Below are positions 35,638 to 43,750 of a stretch of DNA of 64,000 bases, piece by piece. The DNA is taken from positions 480,550-544,549 of the forward strand of contig RHLJ01000002.1 of NCBI GenBank assembly GCA_003712055.1, given 5' to 3'. Every line of letters begins with the position of its first letter. The first letter of the stretch is position 1. A model generated the notes under the pieces. It was not told the origin of the DNA, ran no database searches, and was given only the letters and a program-made list of their open reading frames with translations. The position numbers were made by a program, and so were the translations under genes. This DNA comes from Balneola sp. GTDB lineage: Bacteria > Bacteroidota > Rhodothermia > Balneolales > Balneolaceae.

Positions 35638-36042
35638 TTATTCCAATTCGCTTTCATTTACTTGCTTCTCCAGAGCTGCAATACGGTCTTCCAGGCGCTT
35701 CACCAATAACTGGTATTTGTCGATCTTTATTTTCTGACCATCGATAATGGTTTCAACCCAAAGTTGATCACCTTTATCATATTTGGCAGTTGTAACTAAT
35801 TCAAAGGTGTTGTGATCGTATAGTTTCCAAATACCATGCGGCTTCAAACGTTCACCGACTTTAAAGTACTGTCCTTTTTGTAGAACATTACCCTCTTCAT
35901 CTGTATAAACTACATCGTAATGATTGCCAATTACATGTGTGACTTTCTTTTCGTTTTCAGTCGAAGTTATAGTTTGTTGTGCATTTGTAGTAGATAGCGT
36001 TGCTGCTAAAAAAACAAACAGCGTAAAAATGTATTTTTTCAT
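35638..36042 (-). CDS. Secreted YwqK/MORN-like protein with C-terminal coiled coil
   Basis: A 134-residue exported protein (signal peptide to about residue 21, TTNAQ). The mature part has the DEEGNVLQKGQYFKVGERLKPHGIWKLYD pattern seen in MORN-variant/YwqK proteins, then YDKGDQLWVETIIDGQKIKIDKY, and a short coiled-coil tail (LVKRLEDRIAALEKQV). Some YwqK proteins are annotated as antitoxins, but no toxin is seen here and I would not call it one. Function unknown. Confidence 0.7.
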   Translation of the reverse strand: MKKYIFTLFVFLAATLSTTNAQQTITSTENEKKVTHVIGNHYDVVYTDEEGNVLQKGQYFKVGERLKPHGIWKLYDHNTFELVTTAKYDKGDQLWVETIIDGQKIKIDKYQLLVKRLEDRIAALEKQVNESELE

Positions 36043-36132
36043 AACAATACCTCTCTAATTTTACTGACATTGCTATGTTACCAAATTGTTAACTCAAAGT
36101 AAAGTTAACATCACCTTAATATTATCTAAATG

Positions 36133-36993
36133 TTACGTGAATTGTGTAAGTCGTTGTTTTACTTTCTCAATTTGAATGGCGAGTTGAAGAGCATCATAAC
36201 TGGTATATGCAGTCTCTTTATTAAGTTGAACAGCTTTAAGGAATAATAGTGCAGCCTTTTCTGCTGCTGTTGACGGGTCAAAGACCTGTTTCTCAAAAAA
36301 CAGTCTATTGCTATCGCTTACCCGTCCAAGTTTTATGGTTTGAGTAGGGACATTGCATTCAAGAAATGAAGACTTATTTGAAATAAGTCTTTTGTGGTTA
36401 CTTTCAGATGCTCCACTGTATACATTAATTGAAGCAGTAGAACCATTATCAAACCTAAGAAACAAATGAAAGGAAACCGGCAATGTGCCCTGAAGATTGA
36501 TCTGTTTTGCTTCAAGATTATGAATTCCGCTATCAATCCATTTGAGGCATAATCCTAGCTCATCTATCCAGAGATGCTCAAATTCTGTTTCAGCATCAAT
36601 AATTTGATTTCTGTTTACTTCTTTTTCTATATGGATATAGTTGGGCTTTCCCACTTTATCAATCATCCACTGGGTAGCAGGAGCAAGAGTTGGCCAATGT
36701 GCGAACTGTACCAATACACCTGCCTCTTTAGAAGCTGCATGTATCTTTTCCAGTTTTTTAATATCAGTAGGCTGTTTGGCTATAAAGAATATGTTAAATC
36801 CCTTTTGAATCCCTTCAAGAAGAATGTCTAAATTTTGCGGAGATTCGTCCAATATAAAACATGCATCTACTTGGTCGATATCAGCAAGATTTGGAGTGAG
36901 ATCTACCTGTCGAACAATGCTATGGGGGCGTAAGTGTTGCTCCCATGCAAGACCTCTTGAAGCGTCTCCTACAATTCCAACTTTCATAAGCAC
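36133..36993 (-). CDS. Degenerate Gfo/Idh/MocA-like oxidoreductase
   Basis: A 286-residue protein whose N-terminal 120 residues resemble the NAD(P)-binding domain of Gfo/Idh/MocA proteins (KVGIVGDASRGLAWEQHL, ACFILDES, GFNIFFIAKQPTDIKKLEKI, VLVQFAHWPTLAP). It departs from active members: the usual GxGxxG loop is altered to GDASRG, and the catalytic EKP motif reads AKQP. The protein is also shorter than the usual 330-400. It may be a structural or non-catalytic relative. The start may be the second Met (36987). Confidence 0.7.
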   Translation of the reverse strand: MLMKVGIVGDASRGLAWEQHLRPHSIVRQVDLTPNLADIDQVDACFILDESPQNLDILLEGIQKGFNIFFIAKQPTDIKKLEKIHAASKEAGVLVQFAHWPTLAPATQWMIDKVGKPNYIHIEKEVNRNQIIDAETEFEHLWIDELGLCLKWIDSGIHNLEAKQINLQGTLPVSFHLFLRFDNGSTASINVYSGASESNHKRLISNKSSFLECNVPTQTIKLGRVSDSNRLFFEKQVFDPSTAAEKAALLFLKAVQLNKETAYTSYDALQLAIQIEKVKQRLTQFT

Positions 36994-37056
36994 AAATAAT
37001 TAATGTGCTTAAGATGCACATGCAAACCTAATTTTCCAACTATGGATAAAAGGGCC

Positions 37057-37239
37057 TTAATCAGGCATTACTATGGCTAAAATAAAATAGATAAGAACGG
37101 GCGAACCATATGAAAAGAAAGCAGCGCCAATAAAAAGAATCCGTACAATAGTAGGATCCCATCCCAGATATTCTGCTAGACCACTACATACCCCGGCGAT
37201 CATCTTGTCCTTCTTGGATTTTCTTAACTTAGCAGGCAT
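37057..37239 (-). CDS. PspC-domain protein (60 aa)
   Basis: A small membrane protein consisting of a single PspC domain: LRKSKKDKMIAGVCSGLAEYLGWDPTIVRILFIGAAFF, then a second helix SPVLIYFILAIVMP. In other bacteria PspC is linked to envelope-stress sensing; the stand-alone version here has no Psp partner nearby. Confidence 0.9.
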   Translation of the reverse strand: MPAKLRKSKKDKMIAGVCSGLAEYLGWDPTIVRILFIGAAFFSYGSPVLIYFILAIVMPD

Positions 37240-37255
37240 AACAAAATATGTTTAA

Positions 37256-37284
37256 AATTAAAAAACTCCGCACTAGTACGGAGC
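37256..37284 (-). terminator. Rho-independent terminator of the BlaI/M56 operon
   Basis: Minus-strand stem CTCCG/CGGAG (37266-37270, 37279-37283) flanked by TTTTTTAATTT downstream, located 48 bases after the M56 stop codon. Confidence 0.75.
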
Positions 37285-37331
37285 CTTAAAATCGAAGTTT
37301 CAAAAAAAATTAAAAAAAGAAAAATCTAAAA

Positions 37332-39326
37332 CTATTCTTTGAATTCATGATATACTTTGGCGGTATTTAAACCAATATAGGTAATGACAAATTCATTTCT
37401 TCCAGGTGGTAAGTTTGTCAAAGTAACTACCCCATTTTCATTAGCTGCTGAACCTATATTTGTACCCGAAACACTAACAGTAGCTCCAGCAAGGGGTTGA
37501 GAGGTTGCGTTTGTAATTTTAAACTTTACTTCATTATCTGAATAACTTAACAATACAGCTACAATATCATTATTTGAAGTAAAATCAGAATCAGATAATC
37601 GAAATACAATTGGTAATGTATATTTCACCTTAACTGGCTGTCCTCTTTGAATTCCAGGAGAGAATTTAGCTTCTTTTACCACTCGTAAAGCTTCTTCATC
37701 GGCTCCACCACCTATCCCACGGATGATCTCAGGACTTTCCACTTCTCCCTGTTCATTAACTATAAATTGTACGGTTACTCGCCCTTCTATACCGGCTCTT
37801 TTAGCCATTGTCGGATATATAACTTTACTTTGAAGTGAACTTAGTCCTCCTATAAGTTGAGGCATTTCTTCAACTACAATAAAGACATCCGGATCATCAT
37901 GGCTTATTTCTTTGCCATCCAGTCCTAAAAATTGATCAATTGTCTGTGTAGCAGCTGCAACCCCATGAGAAGGCCCTACTATTTTTATAGCTTTATGAGT
38001 TACCCATAACTCGGCTTCAGAAATGCCATCAAGGAAATTGGAGCTCGATGAAATCACTACATCCATTTGATTAATTTTAAAACGAGCAGTATTGCCTATG
38101 AATTCTCCTGCGAGCTGGCCTTCATCAAATCTTGTTGGGGATATCTTGAATACTCCATATTCTCCAGTATTAATAAAAAGAGCAGAAAGCCCCGAAGAAC
38201 TAGCTCCAGCATCTCCATCCTGGGAAAAAACTTCTTCTCCATTGATTTCAACAGTAATGCTTTTCATGCTAAACGAAGTGCCTTCGAGTTCTTCATAACT
38301 CAAACCTTCAGGTGCTCTTAAGTCGGAGCAAGCAATAGGTATAGTTATAATTATTAGCAGTAAGCTTAAAAATACTAAGCTTCGTTTAAGCGAGGTTTTA
38401 TAAATAGAATGTTGTTTCATAGTTACAAGGCGTTTTTTAAGTGTAGATTGTCGTACAGCCATACTCACTGAGAATTCACTTAAACCCCTATTAAGAGGTA
38501 AAAGCTCATAAAGCATGGAGGCATATTTTTTTAAAGACACATCGGTTGTATTCAATACTTCCTGGTCACATGAGATCTCTCTGTAAGTTTCAATTTCTCG
38601 GGCACCAAATTTGATAAGTGGATGGAACCAAAACAGAGATTCAATAACGGATAGAAATAATTGTAATAAGTAATCTCCTCTACGAATATGAACTAGCTCA
38701 TGCCTAATGGCCATTTCTATTTTTTTGGGTTTCGATTCAATTCTCTTAGGTAGTACTATTACCGGGTGTTTCCATCCAAAAGTGAAGGGAACTAAAGGGT
38801 GTTCTATGAAAGAGACTTTGACGTTTTGAAATGAGGTTCCTCTAAACTCGTTGATATTGCTTAAGCTGGTTTTGAACAGTCCCCTGTATAAAGCTTTAAG
38901 GCGATAATAGCTTATAGCCAATCTGATGATCATTATAACACTCACTATTCCAAGAATCATTGTAAGGACACCAAGAAGGAAGTTGGGCTCAAACCAGTTC
39001 AGGTTTACTACCTCGGCACTTCCAACAGAATTTTCGAGAAGAAATGTTTGCGGAGTTTCCACAATAAATAAAGCTGGATCAAAAGGTTGAGTCGAAGAAG
39101 TGTTTGATACAAAGAAATGAACTCCGAAAGCTGTAACTAACCCAAGCGGTATGGCAACTAAGGTTGCTGCTCTTAAGTGATAATGGTAGAGAGGGTTTAG
39201 TTTATTTGAGGAGCTTAAAGCCAAAAAAACAATAATAGCGATAGAAGTCCATATGAGTAAGGGAAACCAGAAAACGTCTAAGCTTTGTAAACCGGTTTGT
39301 TGAAGAAAATCATATAAAGCTTGCAT
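37332..39326 (-). CDS. M56 BlaR1-like membrane metallopeptidase with TonB-like C-terminus
   Basis: A 664-residue protein from the ATG ending at 39326, chosen because GGAGG lies six bases before it and the BlaI stop is one base away; a longer reading overlaps BlaI. Transmembrane helices sit near 20-38, 52-74, 115-138 and 320-335. The zinc motif His-Glu-Leu-Val-His is at 209-213 (IRHELVHIRRGDY), facing the cytoplasm in BlaR1-type sensors. After a periplasmic region, residues about 500-590 are a TonB C-terminal domain (AGIEGRVTVQFIVNEQGEVE), and the end is a carboxypeptidase-regulatory-like domain. No penicillin-binding sensor domain is present, so the signal is probably not a beta-lactam. Confidence 0.85.
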   Translation of the reverse strand: MQALYDFLQQTGLQSLDVFWFPLLIWTSIAIIVFLALSSSNKLNPLYHYHLRAATLVAIPLGLVTAFGVHFFVSNTSSTQPFDPALFIVETPQTFLLENSVGSAEVVNLNWFEPNFLLGVLTMILGIVSVIMIIRLAISYYRLKALYRGLFKTSLSNINEFRGTSFQNVKVSFIEHPLVPFTFGWKHPVIVLPKRIESKPKKIEMAIRHELVHIRRGDYLLQLFLSVIESLFWFHPLIKFGAREIETYREISCDQEVLNTTDVSLKKYASMLYELLPLNRGLSEFSVSMAVRQSTLKKRLVTMKQHSIYKTSLKRSLVFLSLLLIIITIPIACSDLRAPEGLSYEELEGTSFSMKSITVEINGEEVFSQDGDAGASSSGLSALFINTGEYGVFKISPTRFDEGQLAGEFIGNTARFKINQMDVVISSSSNFLDGISEAELWVTHKAIKIVGPSHGVAAATQTIDQFLGLDGKEISHDDPDVFIVVEEMPQLIGGLSSLQSKVIYPTMAKRAGIEGRVTVQFIVNEQGEVESPEIIRGIGGGADEEALRVVKEAKFSPGIQRGQPVKVKYTLPIVFRLSDSDFTSNNDIVAVLLSYSDNEVKFKITNATSQPLAGATVSVSGTNIGSAANENGVVTLTNLPPGRNEFVITYIGLNTAKVYHEFKE

Positions 39327-39327
39327 A

Positions 39328-39705
39328 TCAGTCCTCCAGCTTATCAATCAATTTTTTTATTTCAGCAACTTCTTCTTCGCTAAGATTCTCGTTCTTAACA
39401 AGAGTTTGAACTAATGCAGCAGGGGATCCTTTAAATACCTTATCTATTAGTTTATCGATAAGATTAAACTGAACTTCTTCGGGTTTTTTTGCGGCGCTAT
39501 ATACATAGGTTGCTCCATCTTTTCTGTACTTCAAATACCCTTTGTCATTCAGGTTTTTCATGATAGTCATTACGGTGGTGTAGGCAACCTTCCTCTCCTG
39601 AAGGATACGTTCCTGGACATCTGCAACGGTTGCTTCTCCAAGCTCCCATACATGATGCAGGATTTCCATTTCAGTTTCACCAAGGGGAGTCAAAGATTTC
39701 TTCAT
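39328..39705 (-). CDS. BlaI/MecI-family transcriptional repressor
   Basis: A 125-residue winged-helix repressor: LTPLGETEMEILHHVWELGEATVADVQERI, KVAYTTVMTIMKNLNDKGYLKYRKDGATYVYSAAK and a C-terminal dimerisation part. In BlaI systems the partner M56 protease destroys the repressor after sensing a signal. It is immediately upstream of, and coupled to, the M56 gene. The operator-like palindrome at 39721-39744 lies 15 bases before its start. Confidence 0.94.
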   Translation of the reverse strand: MKKSLTPLGETEMEILHHVWELGEATVADVQERILQERKVAYTTVMTIMKNLNDKGYLKYRKDGATYVYSAAKKPEEVQFNLIDKLIDKVFKGSPAALVQTLVKNENLSEEEVAEIKKLIDKLED

Positions 39706-39720
39706 ACTATTACGATTTAG

Positions 39721-39744
39721 TTAATACTAATATAATAGTATTAA
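39721..39744. promoter_or_regulatory. BlaI-type operator palindrome
   Basis: Perfect nine-base arms TTAATACTA and TAGTATTAA around ATATAA, including TACTA-N8-TAGTA-like half-sites resembling known BlaI/MecI boxes. It lies between the divergent BlaI gene (start 39705) and the photolyase gene (start 39807) and could repress either or both. Confidence 0.6.
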
Positions 39745-39806
39745 TATTTGAAGCAAACACTTTTTTGGAAAAGGAACTAACTAATGTTCCTTTTTATTTG
39801 CTGGGT

Positions 39807-41378
39807 ATGAGTAATCGCGCATATCTCAGATGTATAGATTCAAATATTCAACGACCAAATCTTAAAGAATATTCAAAGGCTGTTTTTATTCTACATGATC
39901 AGTTGAATATTGATGCCTGGCCGGAATGGGTTAGGGAGGAAAAGCCTCTTCTAATATTTATAGAGTCGAAGGCCAAAGGTTCTTCTTTGCCATACCATAA
40001 AAAGAAGTTAGTATATCTATTGAGTTCGATGAGGCACTTTGCCTTAGAACAATGCTCAGAAGGTTATCCGGTATGTTATCACTCTACACCAGGTCATTAT
40101 GATGACGGGCTCAGAGAATTATTAGGAGGAAGTATGGATTTGAAAATATCATATATGACTCCTTCCGAGTGGGAAACAAGACAAAGAATAAAAAGCATTT
40201 CTGAAGAATTTCCGGAGCGTCTTACGGAAGTTCCAAATACCTTTTTTCTTGCGGATGCTGATAAGTACAAAGAGAAAATAAGGCCGGGTTCTAGAATGGA
40301 GTATTTCTATAGGGACATGCGCAGGCAAACAGGTTACTTGATGAATGGAGAAGAGCCTGAAGGAGGTTCCTGGAATTATGATGATCAAAACAGGGAGAAA
40401 CTTCCGAAAGGAATATCGATTTCGGAGCGAATGACTACCAAATTAGATGTAATTACAAAGGAAGTAATAGAATTGGTAAGGCATGAATTTGATAACCATT
40501 TTGGAGAGATTGAGAGCTTTGGATATGCAGTTACCAGGCTCTATGCATTACACCGGCTAAATGAATTCATAGAGAAGTGCCTGGATAACTTTGGGCCGTA
40601 TGAGGATGCAATGAGCAATGGAGAGCCAGTAATTTTTCATTCTCACCTTTCTATGTATTTAAATAATGGACTCCTATTACCTGAAGAAGTGTGTGATGCT
40701 GTAATAAAGGCTTATAAAGAAGGAAAGGCCAGGCTGAACTCAGCGGAAGGGTTTATCAGGCAAGTGATTGGTTGGAGAGAATTTGTGAGAGTATACTATG
40801 AAGCGACCATGCCTGAAGCTCGGGATTTTAATTATTTCGAGTTTGATGAGAAGTTACCAGAGCTGTTTTGGACAGCTGATACTAAAATGAATTGCATGAA
40901 AGAATGTGTCAGTCCGGTAATAGAACAGGGCTATTCGCATCACATTCCTCGGTTAATGGTACTTAGCAATTTTAGCAAACTTACAAAAACAGATCCAGGG
41001 GATTTGAATGAGTGGTTTTGGTTTGCATATGTTGATGCCTATGAATGGGTAGTCCTTCCAAATGTATTAGGAATGTCCACATTTGCTGATGGTGGTATTT
41101 TAGCATCAAAACCATATGTAGCAGGTGGGAATTACATTAATAAGATGAGTGACTATTGTAAAAATTGTGCATATAAAGTGAAACAGAAAACAGGGGAAGA
41201 GGCATGTCCATTTAACTACCTCTATTGGAATTTTATTGATGAACAACGAGAGACTTTTGTACAGAACGGGAGAGCTAATTTTATGGTAAACTTGTACGAG
41301 AAAAAATCTGAAGACGAAAAAAAGGCAATAAGAGAAGACAGTGAAAAATTCCTTTCAACCCTGAAAAGGATCTCTTAG
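39807..41378 (+). CDS. Iron-sulfur bacterial cryptochrome/photolyase (PhrB-like, FeS-BCP)
   Basis: A 523-residue flavoprotein of the deoxyribodipyrimidine photolyase-related group, which repairs (6-4) lesions. I start at the ATG 39807 (MSNRAYLRCIDSN); a longer reading covers the BlaI promoter and 5' end and is improbable. The antenna domain starts at KAVFILHDQLNIDAWPEWV, and the FAD domain includes WREFVRVYYEATMPEARDF, LSNFSKL and the WFWFAYVDAYEWVVLPNVLGMSTFADGG block. Four cysteines for the [4Fe-4S] cluster fit MNCMKEC, YCKNCAY and EACPFNYLYW. Neighbouring photolyase and RarA genes suggest a UV-tolerance group. Confidence 0.92.
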   Translation: MSNRAYLRCIDSNIQRPNLKEYSKAVFILHDQLNIDAWPEWVREEKPLLIFIESKAKGSSLPYHKKKLVYLLSSMRHFALEQCSEGYPVCYHSTPGHYDDGLRELLGGSMDLKISYMTPSEWETRQRIKSISEEFPERLTEVPNTFFLADADKYKEKIRPGSRMEYFYRDMRRQTGYLMNGEEPEGGSWNYDDQNREKLPKGISISERMTTKLDVITKEVIELVRHEFDNHFGEIESFGYAVTRLYALHRLNEFIEKCLDNFGPYEDAMSNGEPVIFHSHLSMYLNNGLLLPEEVCDAVIKAYKEGKARLNSAEGFIRQVIGWREFVRVYYEATMPEARDFNYFEFDEKLPELFWTADTKMNCMKECVSPVIEQGYSHHIPRLMVLSNFSKLTKTDPGDLNEWFWFAYVDAYEWVVLPNVLGMSTFADGGILASKPYVAGGNYINKMSDYCKNCAYKVKQKTGEEACPFNYLYWNFIDEQRETFVQNGRANFMVNLYEKKSEDEKKAIREDSEKFLSTLKRIS

Positions 41379-41492
41379 ACATGGAATTTTTTGTTAGGCA
41401 TACCGCACAAACATGCTTCACATCTTTATGTAATACTTTCTCCACTAGGATTAAAAGAAATTCCCCCAACCTAAACAATCTCGGGAGGAGTT

Positions 41493-42182
41493 ATGATACG
41501 CATAGTTACCATTTTTTTAATTCTATCTATTTCAGGAATTATCCATGCACAATCATTTAATATTGATGTAGGCTTTGCGTTGGGGACTCCTCAGGGAAGT
41601 TTTCAGCAAGCATTGGATAGAAATTCATACGGGGTAGACTTGGCAGGAACATATCAGCTTCCAGGCTTGCCGATCCATATAGGAGGAGGCTTGATATATC
41701 AGAATTTTGGTTGGGCAGAGAGATCAGAATACTTTAGTCCTGACATCCAGGAAGTGTTGGTTAGAGTTCGAACCACCAATAATATGGTTACTCCACATTT
41801 CTTAATGCGTTTTGAACCAGCTTATGGAGCTATTCGTCCTTTTATAGAAGGAATGATAGGTATCAACTACCTATATACTGAAAGTAGTGTAGTTGATGAT
41901 TGGAGTGAAGAAGATATTGCAAGCACGATCAATTATGACTACACAACCACAAATTATGGAATAGGTGGGGGGTTAAAATTTAGGCTATATGAAGGGTATG
42001 ACGAGGATGGAGATTTTTTTGGAGTTTCCATGATAGTAAAAGCTAAACACATGTTGGGTGGAGAAGCATCTTATCTGAGAGAAGGGGGATTGATTAGAAA
42101 CCGAAGAGGCGTAGAGTATGATGTAACCCGATCCAGAACCGACTTAACAACATTCAATGTGGGAGTAGTATTCAGTTTCTAA
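41493..42182 (+). CDS. Small outer-membrane beta-barrel protein
   Basis: A 229-residue exported protein (signal peptide to about residue 20, IIHAQ) that looks like an OmpA/OprF-N-type barrel of eight or so strands: SFNIDVGFALGTPQGSF, IHIGGGLIYQNFGW, AIRPFIEGMIGINYLY, and a final TTFNVGVVFSF with C-terminal Phe. GGAGG precedes the ATG. No OmpA peptidoglycan domain. It sits between two photolyase genes, but nothing links it functionally to them. Confidence 0.78.
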   Translation: MIRIVTIFLILSISGIIHAQSFNIDVGFALGTPQGSFQQALDRNSYGVDLAGTYQLPGLPIHIGGGLIYQNFGWAERSEYFSPDIQEVLVRVRTTNNMVTPHFLMRFEPAYGAIRPFIEGMIGINYLYTESSVVDDWSEEDIASTINYDYTTTNYGIGGGLKFRLYEGYDEDGDFFGVSMIVKAKHMLGGEASYLREGGLIRNRRGVEYDVTRSRTDLTTFNVGVVFSF

Positions 42183-42191
42183 AGGAATGTC

Positions 42192-43709
42192 TTGGACTCT
42201 AAATCAGTTTGTACATTTATGCAGACTGATATCAAGAATATTAACAGCTTCCGAAAATTTACAAGAAACAATAAAGCTCCAAATAAGGATGGGGCTTTTG
42301 TTTTGTATTGGTTGCAAATTACACGCCGCTTTCATTATAACTATGCTCTGGAATTTGCCATTGCATGGGCCAATAAGTTAGGTAAGCCTTTATTAGTGTA
42401 TGAAGGATTAAATATTGCCTACCCTTGGGCGTGTGACAGATTCCATAAGTTTATGATGGAAGGAATGAAGGAAAACCTGGATTATGCTAAATCGCAGGGG
42501 ATAAACTTTTATAGTTTTGTAGAGTCAGAAAAAGGGCAGGGTAGGGGCTTATTCTATAAGTTAGCAGAAGAAGCTTGCATGGTTATTTCTGATGAACATC
42601 CAGTATTCATAACCCGAAAACACAACGAATCGGTAAGTAAGAAGCTGGATATCCCATACATTACTATCGATTCAAATGGGTTAATTCCCCTTGGGGTTAC
42701 TGATAAAGATCCCTATTCCGCTTATCTGTTCAGGAAGGTAATGCAAAAACATTTTATAGAAGCATATACCAATCCGCCAAAAGAAAATCCCATTCGAGAT
42801 TTAAAAAATAAGGATAAGATCATCCTTAGCTCTGAATTCCTCAACACTTATCCTGCAGGAGATGTTCTACTCGAAGATATTGGGAAATCCATTTCACAAT
42901 TTGATATTGATCATGAAATCTTACCTATAGGGGCAAAAGGAACAAGAAAAGCAGCATTAGCAAAGCTTGATGATTTTATAGTAAACAGTTTATTTGAATA
43001 CAATGAAAAGCGGAATCACCCAGATGAGCAGAAGACAAGTGGTCTCAGCGGTTGGTTACATTTTGGAAAAATTAGTGAGTACGAAATTGTAAAGGCAGTT
43101 TTGGAAAAGCAACCTGAGGATTGGGATATAGGTTCAATAACCCGCAATGGAGGGAAGAATTCGGGCTTCTTCAACGGGAATTCGAGTATAGAGAGTTTTC
43201 TCGATGAGGTAATAACCTGGAGAGAAGTCGGTTTCCATTATGCACATCATAGGCCCGATTACGATAAATTTGAAAGTCTACCGGCATGGGTACAAGAAAC
43301 AATGGCCGATCATAGGGATGATAAGCGCGAGCATTTATATACGTTCGAAGAATTTGAAAAATCTAAAACTCATGATGAACTTTGGAATGCTGCTCAAACC
43401 CAGTTAAGAGAAGAGGGTATTATTCATAATTATCTGAGAATGCTTTGGGGTAAGAAAGTGATAGAATGGACCCCAGATTATCGAACAGCCTTAGATTATT
43501 TAATCGAATTAAACAATAAGTATGCAATTGATGGGAGAGACCCAAATAGCTATTCCGGAATTTTTTGGTGTTTGGGGAGATTTGATCGGGCATGGCAGGA
43601 AAGAGAGGTTTTTGGAAAGCTTCGATATATGACAAGTGAAAGCACACGCAAAAAGGTAAAACTGAATCAATATCTGAATAAGTACGGAGCTCAAAAAAGT
43701 TTGCTGTAA
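42192..43709 (+). CDS. Class II CPD photolyase
   Basis: A 505-residue flavoprotein that splits cyclobutane pyrimidine dimers with light. Class II marks are FVLYWLQITRRFHYNYALEFAI at the N-terminus, SGWLHFGKISEYEIVKAV, ITWREVGFHYAHHRPDYDKFESLPAWVQET, NYLRMLWGKKVIEWTPDY, and the FAD-binding DGRDPNSYSGIFWCLGRFDRAWQEREVFGKLRYM. Starts are uncertain: TTG at 42192 has AAGGA five bases upstream, while an ATG at 42219 is the alternative. With the FeS cryptochrome/photolyase, the cell can reverse both main UV lesions. Confidence 0.93.
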   Translation: MDSKSVCTFMQTDIKNINSFRKFTRNNKAPNKDGAFVLYWLQITRRFHYNYALEFAIAWANKLGKPLLVYEGLNIAYPWACDRFHKFMMEGMKENLDYAKSQGINFYSFVESEKGQGRGLFYKLAEEACMVISDEHPVFITRKHNESVSKKLDIPYITIDSNGLIPLGVTDKDPYSAYLFRKVMQKHFIEAYTNPPKENPIRDLKNKDKIILSSEFLNTYPAGDVLLEDIGKSISQFDIDHEILPIGAKGTRKAALAKLDDFIVNSLFEYNEKRNHPDEQKTSGLSGWLHFGKISEYEIVKAVLEKQPEDWDIGSITRNGGKNSGFFNGNSSIESFLDEVITWREVGFHYAHHRPDYDKFESLPAWVQETMADHRDDKREHLYTFEEFEKSKTHDELWNAAQTQLREEGIIHNYLRMLWGKKVIEWTPDYRTALDYLIELNNKYAIDGRDPNSYSGIFWCLGRFDRAWQEREVFGKLRYMTSESTRKKVKLNQYLNKYGAQKSLL

Positions 43710-43729
43710 GTTAATTAAAACATATATTG

Positions 43730-43750
43730 CACATATTTTATTTATATGTG
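43730..43750 (+). repeat. Inverted repeat abutting the rarA start codon
   Basis: Perfect arms CACATAT and ATATGTG around TTTATTT; the 21-base repeat ends immediately before the ATG at 43751, where a ribosome site would be expected. In RNA it could form a hairpin that limits translation. Confidence 0.4.

Noticed and set aside
35638..36042. Antitoxin of a toxin-antitoxin pair (YwqK annotation)
   Set aside because: The protein is secreted and no toxin gene is adjacent; the neighbouring 50-residue membrane protein lacks toxin features beyond its helix.
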